Assembly (NCBI GenBank): GCA_019321725.1
Contig: CM033113.1
Span: forward strand, 6,200,001 to 6,264,000
DNA length: 64,000 bases
Reading direction: 5' to 3'
Source: Paulownia fortunei
Lineage: Eukaryota; Streptophyta; Magnoliopsida; Lamiales; Paulowniaceae
Part shown: piece after piece, positions 43,501 through 57,200 of the stretch
How the letters are laid out: every line of letters begins with the position of its first letter
Numbering within the stretch: position 1 is the first letter of the stretch
Notes under the pieces: generated by a model
What the model saw: the letters and a program-made list of their open reading frames with translations, nothing else
Databases searched by the model: none
Told to the model about the DNA's origin: nothing
Made by a program: the position numbers and the translations under genes

Positions 43501-46500
43501 AAATAAAAAATTTGATGCTCGCTACATTAGATACCACTAACAATGAATTTATAATTATCAATCTTCAATAATTAATTGTTATTAATAACCAATTATTATA
43601 AAAACAAACTAATATTCATTGATATATCTATTATAAAAACAAACTATTAATAATGAAATTTAAATTTCAAAACTTCAAAATGTTTAGATTTTCAACTCTA
43701 TTATTTGAGTTGGATTATATTGGGTTTATTATTTATATAATTAGGGACAGGCAAACCCTGGGTAACAATCATTAGAGGAATATCTGATCAAATCAAAAAC
43801 CTGGAGGAGGATTATCAATTATGTTTACTGACAAAATATTAGTTTAAACTGACCCCACCAAAATCCACGCACTCTCTAGAAATTATCAAAAGAAAAATTA
43901 TTAATTTAAGCATGGTTTGACTTGGTCAAACTTCACAAGCTTTTATATGCATCGATTAAAAACATTATATATATTTTTCTTTTGTTATAAAAAAGCCAAA
44001 GGGACAAATCTTTGGTCTTTTTCTTCTTTTGAGGGACAGGACAGGAGTGGGAGTACCCCCCCACCCCCCATCAAAGGCACCCAACCCCATTTGTCAGTTA
44101 AAAAAAGAGAAAAAAAAAATAAAAAAAAAGGAGAAAAAGGGGTTCCCTCAAAAAAGACTTGAATCCTGTCAATATTTGCTTTATACCACAGTCCATTTAC
44201 CTACTTTTGCCACAAACCATATTCTTCACTTTTTGAAAATAATCTTCTTTTGAGATCAAAATTGTTAAGAGTGCAGTTAGTTTGAAAGTAGACAAGTTTA
44301 ATAATTAAAATAATTAAAATTTCTAATTCATAACAAGGAAAATGTATTGCATGAATTTTTTTGTGGTGGAGATATCGCTCAAGAATATTAGGTGAGGGAG
44401 CTACATCGTTGTTTAAATAATGATGTAAGAAAAATACGGTTATGTTATTATATGTTTTGAAAATAAAAATTTTAAAAAAAAAATTGAGAAAAAAGCACTG
44501 AAAATGTGCTTGGTCCATGAATAGTGAGTCTCGTGACAAGTACCATACATAATATATTGATAGTGGAAAACAGTAGATTTCTAAAAATTTTTCAAACATG
44601 TAGGCCCCATCAATTTCCAGACTAACTTGCAAATCACGAATAAAGAATTTGGACCACACAAAATTTGGCTGCTCTTTAGTAGTTAAAATCAGCCTAATTA
44701 ATAATGATTACCAATCATAATAATCAAGAACATTATATAATTAACTTTTCTAACTAGCCTCTTTTGTAGGGTGCCCCCAACTCCCAAATTACAGTACAGC
44801 TGGTGGAGGGAAGCATTTTGGTTCTTATACGTATTAACGTGTATTTTATAATATATTTTATATATGTTAATATATATATATATTATATATGAGTAAGTGT
44901 GTATAAATATAAAGTAAGACAGCATATATTATTAAATATTATTAAGTATAACATCCCTCATCCCCCACCCTCCATTCTATCCCACCCCACCCCATCCCAT
45001 ATGCGAACATACATACATACATATATATATATATATTTATTTATTTATTTCTGCTTTTGTGTTCATTAAGCTGCGCTTGACTTTAAAGTTGGGAATGGAC
45101 CGGGCATGACCACAAACCATCATTATGATTTATTATAAGAATTGATGTCAAAACCCAAAACTTGAAATTTAAATCCCAACGGTCCTTTTTTTTTTTTCCT
45201 CACTTGTTTGATCAAGCTCGTGGGCTTTGCTTTATCTGGCTCTAGATTGTTCTTTTTGTCTTTGTCTTGCCAAATGTATTATTATTAGGCAAAACACAAA
45301 ATAATGATGATAAATTATAAAAATTATTTTTGAGGTTCGAATTATTTATAAAATAATTTATTTAAATTTATAAATTATAAATAACTTCATGATATTTGTA
45401 TTTATTTTACATATTATACTTACAAAAGGAGTGTTTGTAAAATAAAAATAAATCTCAAATAGGTAATTGTAATACTTAAGGTGGTATTTTTAATAATTAG
45501 ACTAAATTTCATAAATAGTTTTTTTTTTTAATTCATCCCAAATAATTATAAACATCTGAAATTTTGTGTGTGTGTGTGTTTAGATTGAAGGATTGTGCTG
45601 TGAAATATATTTAAAATTCATAATTTCAAATTTATGATTTTTTGAAACATACTTGTTTTTTTGGGCAAGAAATTCATATTGGGACGTAATAAATAAAGAA
45701 ATAAATTCAGGGGTGTCACTATTCACTAGTTCCCTCCGGAGAAGGAAAAACATTTATACAAGATTATGAGCAATCCGATTTCACAAGTTGAAAGTTGAAA
45801 TTTACTCCGACTTTGGATCCTTAGCAAAATCAAATTTTAAAAAATGGGGTTATGGTATTCAAAAATTTGAATACCTTCCATAACTTCTTTCTCAAATTAA
45901 CGTTCTATTGATCCAATGCAATCTAATAAAATTCTGAAAATTTTGGTTAAGTTATTTCTTGGCAAAACTTTAATTAATATGATAATGGCATTAAGAATTT
46001 AATACAAATATAGACCAAATGACTCTGTATTTCACAATTTATTGCCCCAGAACTAATTCATTTTATTGCCTCTTTTGCTTTCTTTTAAATTTTTCATAGG
46101 CTTTATCCCTATTACAGCTGAAAGTAGAAAGACAAGTCATGGTTGGTGGTGCCACCTTGTCTTGTGAATAATGCGCACTGGGCCATATTAGGGAAAATGA
46201 AATCTTATTGTGAGTTCATTCTTTACCTCTTTTAAAAAATTATTATATTAATTATTTCAACATTTTAAACAAAATTTAATCTTATTAATATTTTCATTAA
46301 TATAAAGTTAGGAAATCCACAGAATACATTAATGCCGGTTAGATTCGAAGAGACAACAGTGTCTGAATTTGCTCGATTTGCCTCTTTCTGTTGACTTTTT
46401 ATCGTATATTTATATATAATTAATATCAATTATATATTATATAATAGCGCATATATTATATAACATATAAGATGAAATATTGTACTAAAGTAAAAAATGC

Positions 46501-47123
46501 AAACTGGTCCAAAGGACCAACAGAAGTTGGAGTGTCAATTTGTCATTACTAGTCATAAATGCTACAGCAGTGAATGACAATCCTGCTCCTTCCTTCCTAG
46601 ATGTCAAAAGAAATATTGGAAAGATCCCTTTCTTGGGAACTAAAGGAAAATTGTTTAAAGTTAAATTCTTTGTTACACGCCATACTCCACCATCCTTATC
46701 GAAGAGTGAAAAATCTAAAATATACGAAGTAAAAATGGTAAAATCAATTTAACTTCATATATAACCAGTAAAATGAAATGGGACAGTGGGATTGTATTTA
46801 TACATGTTAGCAGTAGTAGCAGTCCACAAAAGTGGATACAGATAAAGATGGTAGAAGCCCATCAATCTCAATCATAAGAGAGTAGAACAAGGCTGAGAGT
46901 GCGCATTAAACAGGTGGGGAGAGAGAGGGAGAGAGAGAGAGAGAGGAAATAGTACATGATAGTAAAGATGAAAATTTGCAGAGAATTTTTGTAAGCTTTT
47001 TGTTTCCTCCACCTGCTCCAGTCCATTTGCGTGAAAATCTTGTTTCGCGCAACAGTAAAAAGCTGCTGGTTTTGTGTGTATACACATACAGGTAGATACA
47101 AGATTGAGGAAGGGGTGGTGGAA
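40560..47123. other. AT-rich intergenic DNA with many simple repeats
   Basis: A T-run at 40585-40608 lies in the probable 3'UTR of the inhibitor gene. Further on are a T/G run (42847-42877), a C-rich patch (44052-44068) and an ACAT/AT/TTTA microsatellite group (45008-45052). Telomere-like AAACCCTAAACCCA occurs once at about 43267. No gene is visible. Open frames at 42615, 43917, 44201 and 46540 consist of repeat-driven or random text. The last 250 bases before 47124, with a GA-rich tract at 46916-46946, are probably promoter and 5'UTR of the RING gene. Confidence 0.5.
45008..45052. repeat. (ACAT)n/(AT)n/(TTTA)n microsatellite cluster
   Basis: Three simple repeats abut each other. They are non-coding. 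Confidence 0.85.
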
Positions 47124-47253
47124 ATGGGCGGAGGAGGTGGTGGCGGGTCGTGGAAGTTCAAGAAAGCCGCCAAGAAAATATTTGTGCAGACATGTGGCTC
47201 TTTCTGCCATAGACAACAAGCCCATGTTGACAACTCCACTGCCACCACTGTAA

Positions 47254-47305
<52 letters not shown>

Positions 47306-49898
47306 TACTGGCAACCACATTATTGACATGGCGAAACTTGAATTACCAAAGATATAAAAAAATTTTTTTCAAGAATCTGCTGTGTCCGTGGAGGTTAAGC
47401 TACTGGCAACATTTATGATGATTTTAAGTAGGAAAAATTCAGAATATTTCTCTGTTACTCTATTTTCTGTGAATGGATTCGGGTATATGTTTAATTTCTA
47501 ATCTAACTTGTGAATTTGTTTTCAGATGTCCTGTGATTCACCCAATTATACTTATCCGCCGGAAAATCCAAGGAGGAACATTTCTTGCAGGAAGATCTCA
47601 TCAGAAATTTCTGCAGGGCTAGGCAATTCAAGTACCAGTCCTTCTTCTAATAAGGTACACCCTTTTGCCATTTAATGTTCTACCTTTCCTTGTGAAGCAT
47701 TTAATTCAGTTTAAATAATTTTCTTTGCTGGAAACTCCTAATTACATGATTAATCTACTATTACTTCTCTTACTCTGACAATGCTCATCCTCAAATCCCA
47801 ATTTGTTGAACAAGAGCTCATCTTTGGTACATTTCCTCTAAAAGATTCCATGACACCATCTCTTTTTGACAGCCAACATTGTCTTTTCGTACATAAGACT
47901 CAAATTTTTGCGAGCATTATCTTTAAATCGTTTCCTTTTGGGAACCAGTTACCATGATCTAGTATTTTCCTGCTAAGTTTACATTCGACCAAGTAGCAAC
48001 CAGGAACTGGAGGTTGGAGTCAGTTGATGCACCCTGAATTTGGACACAATCTATTGAAGTTAAAAGAGTGTGCAATTTTGAGATCCCTATGCTATCAGTT
48101 TGTGATTACAAATATAATCAGCGTCCACTTTGACAAAAATGTATTGGAGAAATGATTAGTTTATCAGACACTGCAGCTGCCTCTTAGGTGTTTGATGGAT
48201 GAAAGAGCCCTTGAATACGTGTCATTGGCCATAAGTCTAGCCAAAAAACTGCCATTTCTAAACTGAAATGATTTTTGTCGCAAAAAGAGTTACTGTGAAT
48301 AATATTTGACAGGTGGCTAGAAGATTTGACAAAATTGCACATATAATGCTCTGTTTTGGTTATGGAGTTTACTCTTTAACAGTTTCATACAACTGAGATG
48401 ATTTGCAGTAGTATTTTATATTTGTATGATAAACATGAACACATGCATACTATAGTAGTTATTTACCTGAATGAGACCAGCATAGTTGTGGATTCCTTAT
48501 CCGTTTACCCCTTTTCTTTGATGCATCTGGCAGAATTTGTGCGCAATATGTCTCGATCCTTTAAATTACAGCTCAGGTAGCAGCCCAGGCCAGGCAATAT
48601 TCACGGCTCAGTGCTCCCATGCGTTCCATTTTGCTTGCATTTCCTCCAATGTTCGCCATGGTAGTATCACTTGCCCCATTTGCCGTGCTCATTGGACCCA
48701 GCTACCTCGCAACCTGAATGTGCTATGTTCCCTCCAGTCCAGTAAGGCTGATCCCATTCTACAGATCCTTGATGACTCCATTGCCAATTCTCGGGTTCAC
48801 AGACGGTCCTTTCTGCGTTCTGCTCGATATGATGATGATGATCCAATCGAGCCTGACCACACTAGTGATCAACCCCGTCTCCATCTCTCTCTGTTGTCTG
48901 TCCCTCTCACTCATCCTAGCTTTAATTTGTGCCCACATCAAGCTTCTGGATCTGGTTCATGCCACCACTGTGGAACATCATCTCATCATTCATCTAGCTC
49001 ATCCTCAATGGCAGAATCACCACTTGCAGCACAACATTTTTCCTCAGCTGGGGAAACTCCTTTTCTGTGCTCCCCAAACAACAGAGCTTATCTTTGTGTA
49101 AAATTAGCACCCCAACCTGCAACTGATTTGGTCTTAGTTGCAAGTCCGAATGGGCCACACCTGAGGCTTATGAAGCAGGCGATGGCATTGGTTGTTTTCT
49201 CACTGCGACCCATGGATCGACTAGCCATTGTTACCTACTCTTCTGCTGCAGCACGTGTCTTTCCCCTCAGGCGCATGACTTCGTATGGGAAGAGGACTGC
49301 ATTACAAGTGATCGATCGCCTATTCTATATGGGGCAGGCAGATCCAATGGAAGGGCTAAAGAAAGGAGTAAAGATACTCGGAGATCGTGTTCACAAGAAT
49401 ACACAGTCTTGTATTTTACATCTGACTGACAGTCCATCAAGATCTTACCATCAGTTCGACATGGAAGTTCCAGTTACAATACATCGGTTCCACGTAGGAA
49501 TTGGGTTTGGCGCTTCAAATGGGTTCATCATGCGTGAATTCGAGGAATTCCTTGCAAGAACACTAGGAGGAGCAATCAGAGATATCCAGATGAGGATCGA
49601 AGAAGGCACGAGGATTGTTAGGATTGGAGAACTAAGAGGTGGTGAGGAGAGGAATATACCGATATATCTGGGTGACTGTGGACCAATATGCGTCGAGTAT
49701 AGCTACGTTGAAGGTGGAGATGGCGAATGCATTAGAACAGGTGAAATTGTAGTAGGCATAGGAGATAAAGGAGATAGAAGTGAGAATGGTGATGCTGTCC
49801 CCATAGGTGGAAGGGTGAGCAGTGCTGAAAGTTGGGATTACCATGATCCTTTCATGGCTAGAAGATGGGCCAAACATTTGCATGGCTATAGGCTATAG
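47124..49898 (+). CDS. WAV3/EDA40-type RING-H2 E3 ubiquitin ligase with divergent vWA domain
   Basis: Predicted E3 ubiquitin ligase of the plant family that includes WAV3, which acts in root growth and gravitropism. Three exons: 47124-47249, 47526-47654, 48534-49898, giving 539 residues. A Gly-rich N-terminus leads into SWKFKKAAKKIF. The RING-H2 finger spans 88-135 with C88, C91, C112, H114, H117, C120, C132 and C135. A low-complexity Ser/His linker follows (about 225-250), then a von Willebrand A-like region (about 275-430) and the family's C-terminal beta-rich part ending WAKHLHGYRL. In typical members the vWA starts with a DVSGSM metal site; here the matching segment reads DLVLVASPNGPH (283-294), so metal binding is probably lost. 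The final exon is long and intronless, as usual in the family. The start is chosen as the first ATG in a purine-rich context (GGAAATGGG). Confidence 0.85.
47252..47303 (+). repeat. compound (CT)n(CA)n microsatellite at the 5' end of an intron
   Basis: The RING gene's first intron begins GTAACT at 47250 and at once becomes a long CT run, then a CA run. The polypyrimidine tract thus sits next to the splice donor. Confidence 0.92.
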
Positions 49899-51227
49899 AT
49901 TGTTCTGTCATACTTTGTAATTTTATACACAGCTAGTTACTGATTTTATTTATCAGTTAGGATATTGATTCAGGTCATGTTCTGGGAATACTTAACAGCC
50001 CACCAGCACCAAAATTGAATTATTATTACATGCTTTCATGGATTTGCCATTCAATTCTCAGCTCTTTTTCGCTCCATAAATTTCTAATTTCTGTTGCAAA
50101 ACTCGAAAATCCTGAGATTTATATAACATTCCAAGGTTGAAAGTAGAAACACGGCTTAATGAACAAAGTCTCCCTTAATGCAGATATTCGTCATTTTCTT
50201 TTCTAAAACTCATTTCATCATTGGGACAAAAAAATGTTGAAATGGTGTAATGCTACCATGGTTTAAAGTTTCGTTTCAGGGGTGTGATCTATTATTGTAA
50301 ATTTTAAATATTAAAAAATTTTAGAACAGTTTTGGAAACATATGGAAAAATTGTAATTTTTTCAACATGCACAATAATTGTGTAAAACAGAAAAGAGATT
50401 AAATTGCTCATCTAAATTGAGCATATTCATCATAACTTTATATTATTTTCAACTGGCCATGTTAATTAATTATTAAATGATAATTATAATATTAAAAATT
50501 ATTATATGAAATAGAATATAATGCAACTTTTCTTTAAATTTTTTTTGAATCCCTAATCCCATCTATAAAGAGAGAGTTTTGAAGGAAACTACAGAATTTC
50601 AAAACTACCATCCATTAGAATCGAACTTGAGAACTTTTCCATAATTTCAATAAAAACATATGGAAGCTTTGATCCATTAATACTATATAAATGTTCATTT
50701 TCCACTCTTGGCCAATCAATTTAATTATTTTTTAATCATACTTATAACAAATAATTTATTTGTTTTAAAAAAAATCAAAACAATATTAAATAATATTACG
50801 GTTTTTAAGTTTTACAATATTATAAAAAAAACATTCAAAAAGTTGGTAAAAAATAAATATTTTCATTCTGTATTGTAGCAAGTGGAACCAGACAGAGGTA
50901 GCTCGTTAGAAAATAGAGTTTTTAACTTTGTGCAAAAAAAGAAAAAGCAGTGCCCAATCTTCAATACTTCAAATGTATCATATGTGTATGTTTCAAGGGT
51001 GAATAGTATAAAACAATGAAAGGCCAAGATGGCTTCAAATCACTAGAAAGTATAGAATCGAATTTTTCCCCACAGGTAAACTACATTTCAAGTTTATAAA
51101 TCTTCAACAGCCTCAGCAGCCACGAGAATATTAAGGGCAGGGCAGATATTGAAGCAACTACTGCTGTATACAAAATACAGCTTTCGTGGTACAAGAATTT
51201 TATAAATGTCTAGCATAATAATACCAA
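49899..51227. other. gap between convergent RING and SRD2 genes
   Basis: Contains the 3'UTRs of both genes and AT-rich DNA between them. I see no gene. Confidence 0.55.
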
Positions 51228-54200
51228 TTATTCAGGATGATAATCATGGGCAGAGAAATCATTGTAGAGCAGAGAACCATTTACATAGTGAAGCATGTAA
51301 TAACAAACATCACAGAAGTAAGAGGGATTCGAGGATGCCCATTTGTCATCCACCGCAATCTTTTGTGCCTTACAAATTTTGCAAACAGAACATTTCCTGT
51401 AACGGAACTTCAGTTGGAAAGTGGCTAGTGGATAAGCTGCTCGGTTTTGCATGTCCTCTGGATGAATCAGCCTCAAGTTGCGTATCACAATCGCATGTTT
51501 GCAGTTCCCCTTGTGAAATGGCATAAATTCACAAATTATTCAATTATATATATATATATCTTAAAATTCATGCTTTCACTAAATAGAGTACAAAATGCAA
51601 AATAAAAACAACACCCATCACTTGCATTAGCTACAGAATCTAAATGGAAAGGGGAAGATGGTGAAGATTATTAAAGGTAATAAACAAAAATGGTAATGCT
51701 ACATTAATTTCTGAAGAAATAGCACTTTGTAGAACAGGAGACTAAGTGAACTCTAGCCAGATTCTCAATAGAATGGATTTAAATTTTGGACAAGCAACAA
51801 AATTTGAAAAAGTTAACCCAAAGATTGGAAACAATGTCTCTATGTTTGACTTAAGGAACATATATCATCACATTTGAAAATCCCAACCTTTTTGAAATTA
51901 CTGTTGTGCTTTTTAGATAATCTACCCCCATTATATCACATTTTTTCCTTGGGCGATACACTATCTGATATCACTCTGAGAATAATTAGGTCAAAGGGCA
52001 ACTCAAAATGGATTCATCAAATATGGATCTTGCAACAGCCAGCCCTAGTCAGGTCAAAAGTGGTAGTTCTTATATGACAATTTACACCGCTTTGCCAAAA
52101 AAATCATAAATAAGGTCCATCAGATAATCAATCTGTTCCAGATTTGGTTTCAGAATAAAATAGGAATAACTTTCTAAATTTTTCTGAGGAAAAAGGGCTA
52201 TGTAATGAGTTTTGTAACAACAGAATTGTAACTATAGTGTTGGTCTTACCCATATTTTTCTCTCCATTTCCTCTCCAATTTGGTCCCTTCTTCTCTCCAG
52301 GACCAAGTTCAGATACCCACTAGCTTCCCTCTCTCTCAACTTTATTATGCACCAATGAACATTTTCCACTACTTCACTGAAACTTCAAAATCAATTCTCT
52401 ACAGCATAAATCTAATGCCACTTCTATTATTGTCAAAACCGCTGCAACCCGAGCAAGACCATTGGCACTCAATTACAAATGAGAAGAAATTCCAGTCCCC
52501 CTTTTTCCCAGGAAGACACCTAAATTAAAATTAAAATTTTTAAAAATCATAACTAGAAGAATATTCCTTCAGAATTAACAAGTGCACCTCTCCACTCTTG
52601 AAAAGCAAAATAGCCTAAGGTAGGCCGCCAGCTTTTTATATTAATTTGATGGCATCAGTGAATGAAATTATTAGAATTTATGACAGGCTCCATGGATTGG
52701 TTTGACCAGTAGCTTTCAAGGTAGGAAGAGGAAATTGGTAATTCAAGGTTACCAAAAGGAATTTGAATATCCAATCATTCACTGGGCACAGCTGAAGAAT
52801 AAGGTTGGCAAAATGCTTATTCAACGGTCTTGACACTAATCCTGTCAAGTTAGTATGAAATTGGAAGGGAATAGGTGCATGATACATCCAATGGACATAG
52901 ATGCCCAAGAAAACATGGAAACCAATTTATTCCTATAAGCAGACATTTTGGTACCTAGACCATGGAAATATGGTTATAGCCCAATTCCATTAGTGGGATC
53001 CATACCCAACGGGTCTTTTCCAAGCCAGTAAAAGAATAAGGTTTCCAGCAACAATTCTGGTTATAACCTGATTTCTTGTCTTTTAAAAGAAGATGCATGG
53101 TTACCAGTGTTTACCCTCTTTTCTTTGATAGAACCATGGTTACCCAATCCCAATCAAAGCCAACCCATTGTCTGAGCAGGCTTGGTCTATCAACCAGTTT
53201 CAACTTTTCAGCACATAATAGCTGCCTCAAGCAGGAAATTTACAAGTCCATTTGGTTCAAGTTAGCAATAGCCACTTCTGTTATGCAGTGATAGAAAATT
53301 TCAAGTGATGATATTATTAACACAAGCACATGCACACGCACAGGAAATGAGGAAGGCATCTAAGATCCAACAGAGAAAAAATAAATTAAATAAATAAATA
53401 AATCATTATTTTCATGCGATAGTACTGAAAGGAGGGAAATCAAAAAATGTGATCCACATCAACTACATGAAAGCAAAACCAGAAGGGAAAGGAACAATAA
53501 AATGAACCTGATGACGGTAGAGATATCCAGCACCAAGTCGAAATCTTATGTCACAGAATCTTGTAGTCAGCATGTGAACAGCTTTCAACCTAGGCAGCTG
53601 CTGTTTGGTTTCACTGCCCAAAAGTGCCTGTTGCTTCTGTTGTAATTCACCAGCAACAACAAATTCCCATTTTTCAAGTGCATCAGTCTTGGAGTTTTCA
53701 AGCCAATCAAGTATGGGCTTACTGTAGTCTATGGATGTGGAGTCCCTCGTATCATTACAAAATACATCCTGCAAGCACATTTCTATTAGAAGAAGTTACA
53801 GGCTATATCTATGTGGGAGAGACAACAAGCTAGATTTCTTAGTGATGCAGAAATTTACTTCTATAAAGAAGTATCCAGAAGGATCATAATGCCCAGCCTT
53901 CCTCATTATCTCATCTGTCAAACAATATATTTTGTCTCTTACTTCAGTCAAAAATTGCCGCGCTAGAACCAGAAATTCTTGAGTCTACAATTTTTTTAAA
54001 ATCATCAGTTGAAGACATGTGAATGAAATAGAGGAAAGAAGAAATCAAAAACAAGCAGAATAAGTATCAAACAGAACAAGCTTTATATGCAACAGCTACT
54101 TGGTTTGCAAATGTTTTCGTGGTTCTCTATAAAAGAATGATTATTACATTGCTTTAAGAAAGAGAAAAGAGTAGAAAAAGGAGAAATGCTGATCAATAGA

Positions 54201-57200
54201 TAATTGTCCTGGTAACAAATTATGAAGACCAGAAAAAAATCCATGTAGTTTACAAATTTCCAATCCTACAAAATACCATTTTCCCATGTCACGAGATAAG
54301 CAAATAACAGGACACGTCGTCCAAATACAAGAATCAATGTTCATGCTGCTATCTATTGAGCAGAGTTCCCAAACATATGTTTCAAAGTTAAAATTGAATA
54401 TATTCTATTATCTATATGGACCATATACCTACAGTCTATAATTCCTCACCTCATTTGCCTCAATTCGTAGCAAATGTGAAAAGCCCAGTCAATTACTAGT
54501 TAGATTCCTAGAGGCAAAACAATATGATAGATCAAAAATTAAAAACTAGACAAAAGTGAACAGAGGGGGAGAAGGGGGTAACCCTCTCCCTTGTTGGCGG
54601 GAAAAAAAATCTTCTAGACGACGTGTGAAATCACCAGTTAATCACTTAATCTCCATAATGACCCCTTCCAGAAACCCATTCCCCCACCCCTGACCCCAAC
54701 CCAAACGTTATCTATCCTTCAATAACAACAAAACATTTTCATTGCTCCAAAAACTGAAGAGGATTGAAGAAGACGGCTTACTGAAAAATAAAAGAAGGCT
54801 CACTTTCATTAACACATCACCAAGTGCAGATTTACCATTCTCAAATGACCTGTCCTTCGAGAGCTTAAAGATTTCTATTTTTTATTTCTTTTTCTATTTT
54901 TCAAGCTTGTCCTCCCTTACCTTCCAACAGATATATCTATTTATGTTCATTCATACTCACTTAATAGTGGATTTTGACGTCGATTAGAATATCAATGCCC
55001 TATGAATGTTTGTAGCACAAAGAAACAGACCAACCAATACCCTTTTAAAAGTCAATGAAAATAAATCAATACCCTCTATAATTCAATGAAAATAAACCAA
55101 TACCCTTTAAAAGTCAATGAAAATAAAATACAGATGAGTTAATCAATGTAAATGCAGCTTAAAAGAAGGTATTCAATGCAACAAAAAGTGGTTTCGTGAG
55201 ACATAGGTATTTAATATATCATATAACGATCCATTAGTTGCTCAAAATTTGGAAATTAGATTTCAAACATATTTATACAAATTTTCTCTGGCTTCAGGAT
55301 CATATACAGTACCATGACACTTAAGCTTAGTTTTATTAGATTCTTTCTATTCTAAAATGAAACAACTATATTAAGCATACTGATTGATTTGCACCTTTTT
55401 TTCACTTGTCACTTGTGCCAGCACAAAGCCCATCAAATTGCAACTTACACTTGCAAAGAATGCCTGAAGCTTTAGGCAGATGATTGTGGCATAAAGTATG
55501 TGATTCCTAACGTACAATTTTCGATGGAACACTAGTTGCAGAAACCCCAAATTCACTGCATCTTTTTCTGTTTGCATTTCAGTGGATTCAGCGCATCAGA
55601 ATTAAGATCCAAAATTATCATAACAAACATAACCAAGCCCCACTCCACACAGAATAATTCCCCCTTTTCATCCTGGATGAAAAAGTAGGAAGCAAGAAAT
55701 AAAGAAGAACCACCATTTCCATAGCCACGGTCAAGGTATCATGCAATGGAGATTCTTTCACAGGGGCTGAGAGCAGACTGACACCTATAAAGCCACATCA
55801 CAAGTTTATATCCTGAATGATATGCTCAATTTCTAGTATATGATAACAGGCACCATAGCTGACATGCTTTCAATCTGAAAGATCAAAGGTCGAGGATCTG
55901 ATTGGCTAACCAAAGACAATAAATAGATCGCATATAACAAAAAAAAAAAAAAAAAACTAAATTTTTAACTTCTTCTGTCTGTTGGGATGCCAATATGTGA
56001 ATAGCAATTTACCTTCAACCATGTTCTTCTGTTATGGTAAACCTCAAAAGACAAGACAGCCTCAGGAAAATGCACTGGTACATTATCACAAGGATTTGAG
56101 GATCTCGCCTGCCATGTAATCCAGAAGACTATCAAGTACTAAAACAGTTGGATTTTGCAAATGATGGAAAGAAAGATCACATTAGGCGGGCATAGAAAAA
56201 TTTCATTCCAGGGTTTGCCAAAGAAGACAAGTACTTAGTGGCCCTAAAAATGATGTTGTTGCAAGTTTTAGCCCTATATTTTACAAACATATGCACTTCC
56301 CTCACACATGCACACGCAAAAACCCAAGAAAGAACAACCCTCTCTCTTCTCTGTATGTGGGGGTGTGTAAATATATGTAGCATTTTATTGAATTAAATCT
56401 TACTTTTCTTATCTAGTACTGTTTTGCACTCCTCATCAGTTTAGGACTTTATTATTTCATTCAAGTTTAAAATTTATGGCACTGATAAATTACAGACAAT
56501 CACCTTTCTTCCAAACCAGATTCCTAGAAAGAGGAACCTTTTGCTAATTTTTAATCCAAGAAAAATTGATAATGATAAAATCAGCCCCCCTTTCAAAGCT
56601 TTTTCCTTAATTTTTTGTAATGCATTGACGGCCCCAAAAATGGACCGAGTGAATTTTATCATTCTAGCTCAGCCTACATCATCCTGCCAATACCATGATG
56701 GCATGCTCTACTCCATAATGATTAGCGAACATATAGTCTATCACCTACAATAAACAATTGCTCGGATATTTAAGCTTCTAAGGCAAACCAGGGGTATCTC
56801 CTGGCATTTCTCTTCGAATTTCCAAATGAAAGCAAACATAAGAAAATATGCTACATTAGATACAAAATACTTGAGCAATAAATTGCAGTGTACTAGCATG
56901 ACAATACTGGTGAGCAAATGCAACTAAGCATAGTGTCAACCAGGAGTAAAAATGTAGTCAAGCAGATACACTCTCTTCCCATTACAACAATGATATAGTG
57001 CTGAGACTGGCATCACCTAAGGCCAGATGGCATGCACCCTCAGATGCTTGCACTCATAACAAGATTAGTTTTTTACTTAGCAGATCCTTCCTTCCCAGGG
57101 GTATCGAGATGCAATCACTTAATTTAAAGTCAGCATAGCATGCCTATAGTTTACTTAATTTGATAACTAAGTCACATTAAGACATATTTCAATAAGTATC

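Noticed and set aside
46868..47318. Minus-strand open frames over the RING gene's first exon and microsatellites
   Set aside because: Their texts are repeat-driven (Arg-Glu and Cys-Val runs) and overlap a well-supported plus-strand exon.
55700..55795. Extra SRD2 exon between 56013 and 53984
   Set aside because: An acceptor-like site and open text exist, but the flanking exons already join in phase 0 with a family-typical junction (TWLK/TQEFLVL), so no exon is needed.
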